64,000 bases of DNA from contig NZ_JALNUI010000006.1 in NCBI RefSeq assembly GCF_026544205.1, positions 1-64,000 on the forward strand, read 5' to 3'. The DNA comes from Curtobacterium sp. GC_Cur_3. GTDB lineage: Bacteria; Actinomycetota; Actinomycetes; Actinomycetales; Microbacteriaceae. Below, piece by piece: positions 49,011 through 57,222 of the stretch. A program made the translations under genes and the position numbers. The notes under the pieces were generated by a model that saw only the letters and a list, made by a program, of their open reading frames with translations, was not told the DNA's origin and ran no database searches. Each line of letters starts with the position of its first letter. Within the stretch, counting starts at the first letter, position 1.

Positions 49011-50779
49011 CACGTGGACGGGTAGGTCTTCGCCTCGGTCGTGGAGGGGGCGACACGGTACTTCTCGAGCACCTGGGACATCAGGGTACGGAACGCCGGA
49101 GCGGCGGAGCTGGAGAACTTGTGTCCCGGCCCCGGCTTCGTGAACGTCACCGTGACAACATACTGGGGGTCCTCGGCCGGTGCCATTCCGGCCACCGAGA
49201 TGATCCGGTCGGAGCCGTAGCCCTTCGCACCGTCCGCGACCTCTGCCGTCCCCGTCTTGGCGGCGATGTTGTAGCCGGAGATCGGCTTCATGCCCACGAG
49301 CGTGCCGCCGGAGACGACGCTCTGCAGCATGTCGGTCACCTGCTGCGCGGCTCCGGCCGACACGACGCGCTCGGGCTGCACGTCGGGCGCGTCGATCGTC
49401 TTGCCGTCGGCCGTCGTGCAGCCCTTGATGAAGTGCGGCGGGATGCGCACGCCGCCGTTCGCGAGCGTCTGGTAGATGCTCGCGACCTGGATGGCCGTCG
49501 TTGAGATGCCCTGGCCGAACATCGAGTTGATGTCGGTCTGCTGGTCCCAGTTCGGGCTCGCGCCGTACTGCATGCCGGGCTGGCCCGGGTACGCGATCGC
49601 GGACTCCGGCTGGAACAGGCCGAACTTCTTCATGACGTCGTACCGCTGCTGCGTCGTGAGCCGGGAGCCGAGCTCGGTGATGCCGACGTTCGAGGAGTCC
49701 CGGAGGATGCCCGTCAGCGTCAGGTTCTCGGTCGCGTGGAACTCGGAGTCGTGGATGGTGCCGCCCCACGGGAACGTGCGGGAGTACGGCACGGAGACGC
49801 CCGTCGTCGGCGTGGCCTTGCCCTGGTCGATGAGCGCCGCCGCGATGGCCGACTTGATCGTGGAGCCCGGCTCGTAGGAGTCCGTCAGGGCACGGGACCC
49901 GTACGCACCCTTGTCCGTCGTGGCGTCCACGTCGTTCGGGTCGACCGTCGGGTAGTCGGCGACCGCGAGGATCTCCCCCGTCTTCACCTTCGTGACGGTC
50001 GCCGTGGCGGACACGGCGCCGATCTGCTGCGCGGCGTCGGCGATGTCCTGCGACGCCATGTACTGCAGGTCGCTGTCGATCGTGGTCTCGAGCGTCCCGC
50101 CGTCCTTGGCCTGCTTCGTCGTGACGGTGCTGCCGGGCAGCTGGACGCCGTCCTCCCCGCGCTCGTAGGTCTCGGAGCCGTTCGTGCCGGCGAGGCAGCT
50201 GTTGTACGCCAGCTCGAGGCCGGCCTGGGCGCCGTCGGTGCCCATGAAGCCGGTCAGGTTGCCGGTCGTCGCGCCGGTCGGGTAGGTGCGGGCCGACTGC
50301 TGCTGCGGGTAGAGCCACGGGACGTCGAGCGCACGGACGGCCTCGTACCGCTTCACGTCGAGGCCCTTGACCAGGTAGGCGAAGTCGGAGGTGGGGTCGG
50401 CGGCGATCGCCTGCTTCATCGCCGACACCTCGCCGCCCGACGCCTTGGCGATCGCGGCAAGGGCGACGTCGACGCTGACGTCCTTCACGCGGGTGCCGCC
50501 GAGCTGGCCCTTGAACGCCTTGACCAGGCGCGGCGCGGTCGTGATGTTGTACCGGGTGACGCTGTCGGCCAGCGCGGTGCCGTCGCGGTCGACGATCGAC
50601 CCCCGCGTGCCGTAGAGGGTCACGGGGATGCTGCGCTTGGCCTTCGACTGCTCGTTGAGCTCGGCGGCCTGCACGACCTGGATGTCGACCAGGCGGACGA
50701 CGAACACCGCCACGAGCGCGATCACGGCGATGATGACCACGCTGTAGCGGAGTCGGCGGTTGCGGATCGTCTTCGTCAC
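49007..50779 (-). CDS. ftsI: Septal penicillin-binding protein (transpeptidase) FtsI
   Basis: Class B penicillin-binding protein, 590 residues, that cross-links septal wall. One N-terminal membrane anchor (about 12-33) is followed by the dimerisation domain. The transpeptidase motifs are SYEPGSTIKSAI (nucleophile in STIK), RDSSNVG and KTGTAEV. The family-typical RGSIVDRDGTALA is near residue 60. GTG start, 34 nt after the ftsL-like gene. Its stop overlaps murE by 4 nt. The C-terminus is short, without PASTA domains. Confidence 0.95.
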   Translation of the reverse strand: MTKTIRNRRLRYSVVIIAVIALVAVFVVRLVDIQVVQAAELNEQSKAKRSIPVTLYGTRGSIVDRDGTALADSVTRYNITTAPRLVKAFKGQLGGTRVKDVSVDVALAAIAKASGGEVSAMKQAIAADPTSDFAYLVKGLDVKRYEAVRALDVPWLYPQQQSARTYPTGATTGNLTGFMGTDGAQAGLELAYNSCLAGTNGSETYERGEDGVQLPGSTVTTKQAKDGGTLETTIDSDLQYMASQDIADAAQQIGAVSATATVTKVKTGEILAVADYPTVDPNDVDATTDKGAYGSRALTDSYEPGSTIKSAIAAALIDQGKATPTTGVSVPYSRTFPWGGTIHDSEFHATENLTLTGILRDSSNVGITELGSRLTTQQRYDVMKKFGLFQPESAIAYPGQPGMQYGASPNWDQQTDINSMFGQGISTTAIQVASIYQTLANGGVRIPPHFIKGCTTADGKTIDAPDVQPERVVSAGAAQQVTDMLQSVVSGGTLVGMKPISGYNIAAKTGTAEVADGAKGYGSDRIISVAGMAPAEDPQYVVTVTFTKPGPGHKFSSSAAPAFRTLMSQVLEKYRVAPSTTEAKTYPSTW

Positions 50780-50813
50780 GCTGTGCGGTCCTTCCCGGGT
50801 CCTGACCCGCAGG

Positions 50814-51545
50814 TCACCGGGTGGAGGGTGCCTGGAGCTGGTTCGGGTCGGACTCTACGGAGGACTTCGAGGAAGCCCCGTCCGACGCGCTGGCGCCGCT
50901 GGTCTTCCCAGCGTCACCCGTCGCAGCGGGGGCAGCGGGCGTCGCTGCGGCGGCCGCCGAGGGCGTCGCGGCGGCGGCACCGGCCGCCGGGGCAGCGTCC
51001 GTCGTCGCCGGCGCAGCAGCCGCGGCACCGTTCTCCTTGCTCGTCGTCGTGTCGCCCTGCGTCGCCGCGAGCGGGACGCCGTCGAGCAGCGAGTTCGGCA
51101 CCTGGTTGGCGGTGTTGCCGGTCGCTTCCTCGGGCGTGGCGGGCGTCGGCGTGCCGAACACCCGGCCGGTCGTCGGGTCGAGGTAGACGGGCGTCGAGTT
51201 CGCGATCATCCCGAGCGCCTGGGCGTTGCGGGCGAGGTTCTGCGGCGAGTCGAGCACGCGGAGCTCCTCGGACAGGGACTGCTGCGACCGGCTCAGCGTG
51301 GTCTGCTCAGCGGAAAGCGAGTTCAGCTCGTAGGCCCCTTGGCTGAGGACCATGCTGATGCCGAGCTGCGCGAGCAGCAGCGTCCCGAGGGCCGCGACGC
51401 CGACGACGGCGTACGCGATGCGCGGGCGGGCTCGGCGCTGGGCCTTCGTCGGGGCGACCTCGACGAGCTCCGGCCGGGGGCGGGAGGGCCTGGGCGCGCG
51501 CGACGGGGCGACGGTGGGGTCGACGAGTGCGAGGGTCGTGCTCAT
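50814..51545 (-). CDS. FtsL-like septal protein with an Ala-rich tail
   Basis: Protein of 243 residues at the ftsL position between rsmH and ftsI. A basic cytoplasmic N-terminus (about 1-42) precedes one membrane helix (IAYAVVGVAALGTLLLAQLG). A predicted coiled coil follows (YELNSLSAEQTTLSRSQQSL), matching FtsL layout. The remaining about 110 residues are low-complexity Ala/Thr/Pro/Ser, unlike short FtsL proteins elsewhere. FtsL is poorly conserved, so the call rests on position and topology. The ATG lies one base after the rsmH stop. Confidence 0.8.
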   Translation of the reverse strand: MSTTLALVDPTVAPSRAPRPSRPRPELVEVAPTKAQRRARPRIAYAVVGVAALGTLLLAQLGISMVLSQGAYELNSLSAEQTTLSRSQQSLSEELRVLDSPQNLARNAQALGMIANSTPVYLDPTTGRVFGTPTPATPEEATGNTANQVPNSLLDGVPLAATQGDTTTSKENGAAAAAPATTDAAPAAGAAAATPSAAAAATPAAPAATGDAGKTSGASASDGASSKSSVESDPNQLQAPSTR

Positions 51546-51546
51546 G

Positions 51547-52500
51547 TCACTTCCGGATTCGCTCGGCCGCGCGGAGTCGCACGGGCGTTGCCCTGGGGTT
51601 GGCGGCGCGTTCGGCCTCGTCGGCCAGTTCCGCGCCCTTGACGACCAGGGAGAAGGTGGGGGCGTGCTCGGGGAGCTCGACGGGCAGGTCCGCGGGGGCG
51701 CTGGACGTCGTCCGCTTGACGAGCGCGCGCTTGACGATGCGGTCCTCGAGGGACTGGTAGGACTCCACGACGATCCGGCCACCGACGGCGATGGCGTCGA
51801 GTGCCGCGGGGATCGCCCGCTCGAGCACGCTCAGCTCGGTGTTGACCTCGATGCGGAGGGCCTGGAACACGCGCTTCGCCGGGTGTCCCTGTCGCTGGAT
51901 CGCGACCGGGGTGGCGTCGTGCAGGACCTGGACGAGGTCGCCCGACATGGTGAAGGGCGTCTCGGTCCGGCGTTCGACGATGGCCTTGGCGTAGCGGCCG
52001 GCGAGCTTCTCCTCGCCGTAGCGCTGGAAGATGCGGCGCAGCTCGCCCTCGTCGTAGTCCGCGAGGACCTCGGCGGCGGTGATGCCCTGCGTCCGGTCCA
52101 TGCGCATGTCGAGCGGGGCGTCCTGGCTGTAGGCGAACCCGCGCTCGGCACGGTCCAGCTGCAACGAGGAGACGCCGAGGTCGAACAGCACGCCGTCGAC
52201 GGCAGCGAAGCCCTCGTCCGCGATGGCCGACTGGATCTCGTCGTACACGGTGTGGACGAGTCGGACGCGGTCGCCGAACCGGGCGAGGCGCTCCCCCGCG
52301 ATGCCGAGGGCGTCGGTGTCGCGGTCGAGGCCGATGAGCGTGAGCTCGGGGAAGCGCTCGAGGAGCCCCTCCGAGTGGCCGCCCATGCCGAGCGTGGCGT
52401 CGACGACGACCTTGCCCGGCCCGTCGAGCGTCGGCGTGAAGAGGTCCACGATCCGCTCGAGCATGACGGGGGTGTGTGGGAACCGTTCGGGTGTGCTCAT
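51547..52500 (-). CDS. rsmH: 16S rRNA m4C1402 methyltransferase
   Basis: SAM-dependent N4-methyltransferase for C1402 of 16S rRNA, 317 residues, formerly MraW. It opens with [13 protein letters not shown], then the SAM motif [39 protein letters not shown] and [13 protein letters not shown] follow, and the late block is [17 protein letters not shown] chose the ATG behind GAGGGG. The extension upstream has no family residues. It follows mraZ after 108 nt. Confidence 0.96.
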   Translation of the reverse strand: MSTPERFPHTPVMLERIVDLFTPTLDGPGKVVVDATLGMGGHSEGLLERFPELTLIGLDRDTDALGIAGERLARFGDRVRLVHTVYDEIQSAIADEGFAAVDGVLFDLGVSSLQLDRAERGFAYSQDAPLDMRMDRTQGITAAEVLADYDEGELRRIFQRYGEEKLAGRYAKAIVERRTETPFTMSGDLVQVLHDATPVAIQRQGHPAKRVFQALRIEVNTELSVLERAIPAALDAIAVGGRIVVESYQSLEDRIVKRALVKRTTSSAPADLPVELPEHAPTFSLVVKGAELADEAERAANPRATPVRLRAAERIRK

Positions 52501-52608
52501 GTGCAGCCCCTCGCGTCTCCTGGGCCGCGGGTCCGGATCCCCATCCATACCGACCTGACACCGGGGAAGGTGCATCAGGGCGTACGGCTGGGAGTCCCGA
52601 TCCGCGGA

Positions 52609-53040
52609 TCAGAAGATGCCCGGGATCACCTCCTCGTCGTTCTCGGCGAAGGCCTCTTCGGCCTCGGCGTAGTAGGCCTCCCACGCGGTGGTCGACCAGA
52701 TCTCGGCACGGTCACCGCTGCCGATGACCGTGAGGTCCCGTTCGAGCCCCGCGTACTCACGGAGGTTCTGCGGGATCGTCACGCGGTTCTGCTTGTCGGG
52801 CTGTTCTGCGCTGGCCCCCGAGAGGAACAGGCGCATGTAGTCCCTGGTGCGCTTCGACGTCATCGGTGCCTGGCGGACGCGTTCGTGGATCTCCTCGAAC
52901 GTCCTGGCGCTGAAGACGACGACGCACCGTTCCTGACCGCGGGTCATCACGAGCCCCCCGGACAGTTCGTCGCGGAACTTGGCGGGGAGGATCACGCGAC
53001 CCTTCTCGTCGAGCTTGGGGGCATGGGTACCGAGCAACAC
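52609..53040 (-). CDS. mraZ: Transcriptional regulator MraZ
   Basis: First gene of the dcw cluster, 143 residues, two AbrB-like MraZ repeats. [16 protein letters not shown] is near 11-26 and [16 protein letters not shown] is in the second half. MraZ binds tandem repeats before its own gene and regulates the cluster. The GTG of [14 protein letters not shown] was chosen. It has GGGAGG upstream and gives the standard family length, while eight extra codons upstream overlap the binding site. The operator is described separately. Confidence 0.95.
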   Translation of the reverse strand: MLLGTHAPKLDEKGRVILPAKFRDELSGGLVMTRGQERCVVVFSARTFEEIHERVRQAPMTSKRTRDYMRLFLSGASAEQPDKQNRVTIPQNLREYAGLERDLTVIGSGDRAEIWSTTAWEAYYAEAEEAFAENDEEVIPGIF

Positions 53041-53058
53041 GTCGGGGCCTCCCCTCAG

Positions 53059-53104
53059 CTCCACCGGTCAGCGACAGGCTCCACGGTACTCCACTTCCCT
53101 CCAC
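53059..53104 (-). promoter_or_regulatory. MraZ operator: GTGGAG repeats in 10-bp phase
   Basis: On the minus strand GTGGAG occurs at 53099-53104, 53089-53094 and 53079-53084, exactly 10 bp apart, and again at 53059-53064, 20 bp further. MraZ proteins bind such helically phased direct repeats upstream of mraZ. The nearest repeat ends about 19 nt from the mraZ start, so binding should block transcription or initiation. Confidence 0.85.
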
Positions 53105-53303
53105 TTCAGGGCGAAAGCCCTCCCCGAAACGGGGTCAGACCCCCGTTCTGGGGGCCGGTCTGGAGGCTCGGCGCAGCTCCCACACGTCCGTCACCCCCGG
53201 AACGGCGCGGATCGGCGCCGCGGGGTCGCCCGGGGAGCGAAGTGGAGGACTTTCGCAGGCCCGGGGCGCGCGGTGGGCGCTCGCACGGTGCGCCCGCACT
53301 CAG

Positions 53304-53369
53304 CCGGTGCGAGGTTGCGCACCCCGTGCGCCGCCACCAACCCGCACCGGGTGCGCAACCTCGCACCGG
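53304..53369. repeat. 20-bp perfect inverted repeat
   Basis: Arms CCGGTGCGAGGTTGCGCACC (53304-53323) and its exact complement (53350-53369) enclose 26 nt. It lies between the DUF3040 terminator and the mraZ operator, so it could be a second terminator, a regulatory dyad, or a mobile-repeat remnant. Confidence 0.85.
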
Positions 53370-53431
53370 GGCAGCGCGGCGGCGCGCAGGAGCCCGGGGC
53401 GCGGCACGCGAGACGCCCCGGGAACGCCGAA

Positions 53432-53460
53432 CGGGGCCGGCCCGTGATGGGCCGACCCCG
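53432..53460 (-). terminator. Terminator of the DUF3040 gene
   Basis: 12-bp arms CGGGGCCGGCCC / GGGCCGACCCCG with one mismatch and a 5-nt loop, 20 nt after the stop. No T-run. Confidence 0.7.
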
Positions 53461-53480
53461 TGGAGGGATGTGGAGGGGGA

Positions 53481-53885
53481 CTACTGGTTCGGGTCGTTGC
53501 GCTTGTCCCAGCGCTCGTTCATGCGGTCCATGAACGACCCGCCGTTCGACGAGCCACCGGACGCCGGGCCGCGGCTGCCACCGGACGACGTCGTCCGTGG
53601 GGCCCTGCCCGAGGGCTTCGGCGCGCCCATGCCCGGTCGGAGTGCGAACAGCACCCCGGCGAGCATGACGACGAAGCCGACGATGCCGATGAGGGGCTGG
53701 CGCATGACCAGCCCGAGGATCACGATGGCGACTCCAGCGAGCGCTCCCAGGACACCGAGCGTGATCGACGTGTACGTCGGTCGCCCCTGCCGTCGGGTGA
53801 CGCGCGCCACGAAGTCGGAGTCGTTCTGGTAGAGGCTGCGTTCCATCTCTTCGAGAAGTCGCTGCTCTTGCTCCGAAAGTGGCAT
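53481..53885 (-). CDS. DUF3040 membrane protein
   Basis: Small protein of 134 residues of the actinobacterial DUF3040 family (like M. tuberculosis Rv2169c). The N-terminus MPLSEQEQRLLEEMERSLYQND is the family hallmark. Two membrane helices follow (about 41-61 and 64-82), then a Gly/Ser/Arg-rich tail. ATG start with GAGGG 8 nt upstream. Its role is unknown. The constant position beside mraZ suggests a link to growth or division. It is divergent from the polyprenyl synthase gene. Confidence 0.92.
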   Translation of the reverse strand: MPLSEQEQRLLEEMERSLYQNDSDFVARVTRRQGRPTYTSITLGVLGALAGVAIVILGLVMRQPLIGIVGFVVMLAGVLFALRPGMGAPKPSGRAPRTTSSGGSRGPASGGSSNGGSFMDRMNERWDKRNDPNQ

Positions 53886-53956
53886 CCGGATTCCCTCTTT
53901 GTCCCTGGGATCGACGCTTGGATTGGGTGGACCGATCCTACGACCGGGCCGCCCAC

Positions 53957-53962
53957 TAGGCT
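53957..53962 (+). promoter_or_regulatory. -10 box for a leaderless polyprenyl synthase transcript
   Basis: TAGGCT is followed by exactly 7 nt and then the GTG start codon, with no ribosome binding site between. This is the pattern of leaderless actinobacterial mRNAs. Confidence 0.5.
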
Positions 53963-53969
53963 AGGCACC

Positions 53970-55088
53970 GTGGCTGAGAGTACGCGATTAGTGGACCTCG
54001 TCTCGGCACGGATCGATCGGGCCCTGGACGACCAGCGCGATCGACTCGCTGCGATCAGTCCGGACCTGGCTCCGTTCGACGAGTTCGCCCGAGACCTCCT
54101 GTCCGGTGGCAAGCGCTTCCGGGCCCTGTTCTGCTACTGGGGATGGCAGTCCGTGGCAGGGCGTTCGGGGTCCTTCGACCCGTTGGCAGAGGGCTCCCGG
54201 CAGACCACCGCCGAGGCGATCGTGACCGTCGCCGCCGCGCTGGAGGTCTTCCACGCGGCAGCCCTCGTCCACGACGACATCATGGACCGCTCGGACACCC
54301 GTCGCGGGCGTCCCGCTGCGCACCGCCGCTTCGAGTCCCGACACCAGGACTCCGGCTGGGTCGGCGACCGCGGCCTGTACGGCACGAACTCGGCGCTGCT
54401 CCTCGGCGACATGCTGCTCTCGCTCAGCGACGCCGTCTTCGACGAGGGCCTGGCGCTCCTCGACCCCGCACGGGCCCGCGTCGTGCGCCAGGAGTTCCAC
54501 ACCATGCGGCTCGACGTCACCGCCGGTCAGTACCTCGACATCCACGAGGAGACGGCGTGGCCGACCGTGGACGAGGCCGAGCACCTGCTCCGTGCCCAGC
54601 GCGTGGTCGTGTTCAAGTCGGCGAAGTACTCGGTCGAGGCCCCGCTCGTGATCGGCGCCCTGGTCGCCGGCGCGTCCGCGTCCCAGCTCGAGGGGCTCCG
54701 CGCGTTCGGACTCCCCCTCGGTGTGGCGTACCAGCTCCGTGACGACATGCTCGGCGTCTTCGGCGATCCCGAGGTCACGGGCAAGCCCGCGGGCGACGAC
54801 CTCCGCGAGGGCAAGCGCACCGTCCTCATCGCCTCGGCCCGCAAGGCGCTGCCCGGTGGCTCCCGCGCGCTCCTCGACGAGCTGCTCGGCGACCCGGACC
54901 TCGACGAGGCCCAGGTGCAGATGCTCCGCGCGACCCTGACCGAGTCGGGCGCGGTGACCGCGGTCGAGCGCTCGATCGACCGCCACGTGCAGCGCGCCAA
55001 GGCGGCGCTCGACGCCGCCCCGCTGACGCCGTCGGCTCGGGAGCAGCTCGCGTCGCTGGCCGACACGGTCAGCCGCCGTTCGGCCTAG
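53970..55088 (+). CDS. idsA: Polyprenyl diphosphate synthase (IdsA-like)
   Basis: Trans-isoprenyl diphosphate synthase of 372 residues that chains isopentenyl units to farnesyl or geranylgeranyl diphosphate, feeding menaquinone, carotenoids and lipid carriers. The first aspartate motif is DDIMD at 102-106 (VHDDIMDRSDTRRG). The second reads RDDMLGVFGD from 257, as in actinobacterial IdsA proteins. SGGKRFRALF is near 45-54. GTG start without a Shine-Dalgarno, probably leaderless. Product chain length cannot be read from sequence. Its position matches mycobacterial idsA2. Confidence 0.92.
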   Translation: MAESTRLVDLVSARIDRALDDQRDRLAAISPDLAPFDEFARDLLSGGKRFRALFCYWGWQSVAGRSGSFDPLAEGSRQTTAEAIVTVAAALEVFHAAALVHDDIMDRSDTRRGRPAAHRRFESRHQDSGWVGDRGLYGTNSALLLGDMLLSLSDAVFDEGLALLDPARARVVRQEFHTMRLDVTAGQYLDIHEETAWPTVDEAEHLLRAQRVVVFKSAKYSVEAPLVIGALVAGASASQLEGLRAFGLPLGVAYQLRDDMLGVFGDPEVTGKPAGDDLREGKRTVLIASARKALPGGSRALLDELLGDPDLDEAQVQMLRATLTESGAVTAVERSIDRHVQRAKAALDAAPLTPSAREQLASLADTVSRRSA

Positions 55089-55330
55089 CCCGCACCACGG
55101 ACGGGCTGGGCCCACGCCGCCGGTTCCGGACCGACGCGCCAGCGGCGGGCCGGCCGTGCCGGTGGGGACGCGGTGCCAGCTGGCACCGGGCCTCCCGTCC
55201 GTCTGCGGTTGCGTCGAGCACGCGACCGCGCGCCGAGACTCGGCCCCGCGGACGTCCTGCGCCGTCCGGAACGCGTGCGGTGTCCGCCACGGCGAGACTC
55301 GGCCCCGCGCCGGAAGCCCGGCAGCTGCGG
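55089..55330. other. Convergent intergenic region with repeat remnants
   Basis: No gene. It contains a half-degraded copy of the GGTGCCAGCTGGCACC palindrome and a degenerate copy (55232-55303) of the GCCGAGNCTCGGC-bounded repeat that is amplified at 59.3-59.9 kb. Confidence 0.75.
55171..55188. terminator. Palindrome CGGTGCCAGCTGGCACCG at a convergent junction
   Basis: 18-bp perfect dyad. The right flank continues as the family arm (GGCCTCCCGTCCG) but the left flank has diverged, so this copy is shorter than its relatives. Probable terminator for the polyprenyl synthase side or both genes. Confidence 0.55.
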
Positions 55331-55687
55331 CTAGAGCAGGGACTGGGCGACGCGGCGCACCTCGGCCTTGCGGCCGGCGCGCAGTGCGTTGATCGGCGAG
55401 TCACCGATGGCGTCGTCGACGGCGAGCATCCACCGGACGGCCTCGTCGTCGGTGAACCCGTTGTCGCCGAGCACGATCAGGGTGCCGCGCAGCTCGGGCA
55501 GCGGTTCGGCGTCGTCGAGGAACTCGACGGGCACGCGCAGGACACCGCCGACGCGCGCCGCGAGCAGGGTCCGCTGCTCGAAGAGCCGGTGGACGCGGCC
55601 GGGGCTGACGCCCAGCAGGTCGACGAGGTCGGGGACCGTCAGCCAGCGTTCGGAAAGGGACATGTCATCCGTGGGTGTGGCACTCAC
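55331..55687 (-). CDS. Rv2175c-family DNA-binding protein
   Basis: Small winged-helix protein of 118 residues. The helix-turn-helix is in WLTVPDLVDLLGVSPGRVHR, and the C-terminal half has ELRGTLIVLGDNGFTDDEAV and PINALRAGRKAEVRRVAQSL. It matches the Rv2175c family, in which the protein is phosphorylated by the neighbouring kinase PknL on an N-terminal threonine. I took the GTG start (MSATPTDDMSLSE), which supplies two N-terminal threonines. An ATG eight codons later is possible. It is divergent from the LysM gene. Confidence 0.85.
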   Translation of the reverse strand: MSATPTDDMSLSERWLTVPDLVDLLGVSPGRVHRLFEQRTLLAARVGGVLRVPVEFLDDAEPLPELRGTLIVLGDNGFTDDEAVRWMLAVDDAIGDSPINALRAGRKAEVRRVAQSLL

Positions 55688-55732
55688 ACGCCCATCGTGC
55701 CAGAGAGCAGCCCCGCTGCGAACCACTCGTCC

Positions 55733-55756
55733 GTCACATCGGTCACACACGTCACA
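55733..55756. promoter_or_regulatory. Three GTCACA direct repeats in 9-bp phase
   Basis: GTCACA at 55733, 55742 and 55751 in the gap between the divergent Rv2175c-like and LysM genes. The regular spacing suggests cooperative binding by a regulator. The protein is unknown. Confidence 0.4.
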
Positions 55757-55859
55757 TCCGGCTCCCTGGTTGACTTGCGATTCACGACATGCCAGCGTTG
55801 AGCCGCCTGTGAGCGCGCTGTCGCGTCCCCACAGCTCACCCGCCTGACAGGAGCACCCC

Positions 55860-57095
55860 GTGGACACCGACGCCGACGACCGCGCACGACGCGCACGTTC
55901 CGCCAGATTCGCCACCATGCCCATCGTCCTGGCCGGGACGATCGCCGTCACCGCCGGGCTCACCGGTCCGGTCGCGCACGCCGAGACGCGGCACGACGAC
56001 GACGGCGCGGCGAACAAGCGCCACGTCGACGAGGACCACAACGTCGGGCACCGCTCGGTGTACAGCCCCGCCGTGGCCCGCGCCGCGAAGCCGACCGTGA
56101 CGACGGTGTCCGCCGTGCGGAAGGCCCCGACCACGTACTCCGTGCAGCAGGGCGACACGGTCTCCGGCATCGCGGCCCGCTACGGCCTGTCCGCGCAGGA
56201 GGTCCTCGTGCGCAACGGCCTCGGCTGGAACACGATCATCCACCCGGGGCAGACCCTGCACCTGGCCTCGACCCCGGCCGTGGCGGCCCCCGTCCGCGCC
56301 GCCGCGCCGAGCGGTGCGGTCTACCACGTGAAGCAGGGCGACACCGTGTCGGGCATCGCGGCCCGCGTGGGCGTGTCGACCTCGGCGATGCTCCGGGCGA
56401 ACGGCCTGTCGCTCGGCAGCATCATCCAGCCGGGCCAGCCCCTCCGCGTCCCGAGCGCCGGGTCCGCCCCCGCCGCGGCCCCCGTGGCCGCCGCTCCCGC
56501 AGCGGCACCGGTCTCGGCAGCGCCGGCGTCCACCAAGGCCGGCTCCGTCAAGATCGGGGCGGGTCAGACGATCGCGTCGATCGCGGCCGCGCACGGGGTC
56601 GCCGTGTCGGCACTCCTGTCGGCGAACGGACTCACCTACACGAGCACGATCTACGCCGGCAAGACCCTGGTGCTGCCGACGTCCGGACCGTCGCTCTCCG
56701 CCGAACAGCGGGCGAACGCGCAGACGATCGTGAACGTCGGTCGTTCCCTCGGCGTGCCGGACCGCGGCATCGTCATCGCCCTCGCCGCGGCGATGCAGGA
56801 GTCGAGCCTGCGCAACCTGCCGCACGGCGACCGCGACTCCGTCGGGCTGTTCCAGCAGCGCCCGAGCCAGGGCTGGGGCACCGCGGCACAGCTGCAGGAC
56901 CCCGCCTACGCCACGCGCCTGTTCTTCGGCGGCCGGTCGAACCCGAACAAGGGCACGACCTCCGGGCTGCTCGACGTCCGTGGATGGGCGTCCAAGAGCG
57001 TGGCCGACGCCGCCCAGGCCGTGCAGATCTCCGCCTACCCGAAGGCGTACGCGCAGTGGGAGAAGTCCGCGACCGCCTGGCTGGCGACGCTCTGA
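55860..57095 (+). CDS. Secreted triple-LysM protein with a lysozyme-like domain
   Basis: Exported wall-binding protein of 411 residues. A positively charged N-terminus and signal peptide (PIVLAGTIAVTAGLTGPVAHA, likely cut near 41) are followed by three LysM domains (about 92-136, 154-198, 229-273). Ala/Pro linkers join them. The C-terminal domain (about 284-411) contains ALAAAMQESSLRNLPHGD and SVGLFQQRPSQGWG, resembling transglycosylase/lysozyme-like folds, with Glu314 as candidate catalytic residue. GTG start behind CAGGAG. It likely cleaves peptidoglycan. Enzymatic type is inferred. Confidence 0.88.
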   Translation: MDTDADDRARRARSARFATMPIVLAGTIAVTAGLTGPVAHAETRHDDDGAANKRHVDEDHNVGHRSVYSPAVARAAKPTVTTVSAVRKAPTTYSVQQGDTVSGIAARYGLSAQEVLVRNGLGWNTIIHPGQTLHLASTPAVAAPVRAAAPSGAVYHVKQGDTVSGIAARVGVSTSAMLRANGLSLGSIIQPGQPLRVPSAGSAPAAAPVAAAPAAAPVSAAPASTKAGSVKIGAGQTIASIAAAHGVAVSALLSANGLTYTSTIYAGKTLVLPTSGPSLSAEQRANAQTIVNVGRSLGVPDRGIVIALAAAMQESSLRNLPHGDRDSVGLFQQRPSQGWGTAAQLQDPAYATRLFFGGRSNPNKGTTSGLLDVRGWASKSVADAAQAVQISAYPKAYAQWEKSATAWLATL

Positions 57096-57102
57096 GCACC
57101 CG

Positions 57103-57135
57103 CGCGGTCGGGGCGGCGCGGGCCTCCCGACCGCG
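57103..57135 (+). terminator. Terminator of the LysM gene
   Basis: Perfect 10-bp arms CGCGGTCGGG / CCCGACCGCG with a 13-nt loop, 7 nt after the stop. Separates the LysM gene from the kinase gene. Confidence 0.65.
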
Positions 57136-57209
57136 GACGCGGCTCATCCTCCAGATCGAGATTGCATCACGGTCGGTGCGTCCCCACCGACGGATCACAT
57201 CCGCCTTCG

Positions 57210-57215
57210 TAGAAT
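57210..57215 (+). promoter_or_regulatory. -10 box for a leaderless kinase transcript
   Basis: TAGAAT, then 7 nt, then the ATG of the kinase. A near-consensus -10 placed so that transcription starts at the start codon. Confidence 0.55.
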
Positions 57216-57222
57216 GCCGCCG

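Larger units (their letters stand above)
53041..53480. other. mraZ upstream region, 440 nt without a gene
   Basis: From the mraZ start outwards this gap holds the ribosome binding site, a GTGGAG operator, about 180 nt of GC-rich sequence with no clear promoter, a 20-bp inverted repeat, and the terminator of the DUF3040 gene. No open frame here looks coding. Confidence 0.8.

Noticed and set aside
53460..53475. Two GTGGAG words 10 bp apart at the DUF3040 stop
   Set aside because: They are in the opposite orientation to the mraZ operator, only two in number, and lie next to a terminator rather than a promoter. Probably coincidence, partly from the GC-rich terminator.
55757..55859. c-di-AMP (ydaO) riboswitch before the LysM gene
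   Set aside because: Such riboswitches often precede actinobacterial wall hydrolases, but the leader is too short and none of the conserved core was recognised.
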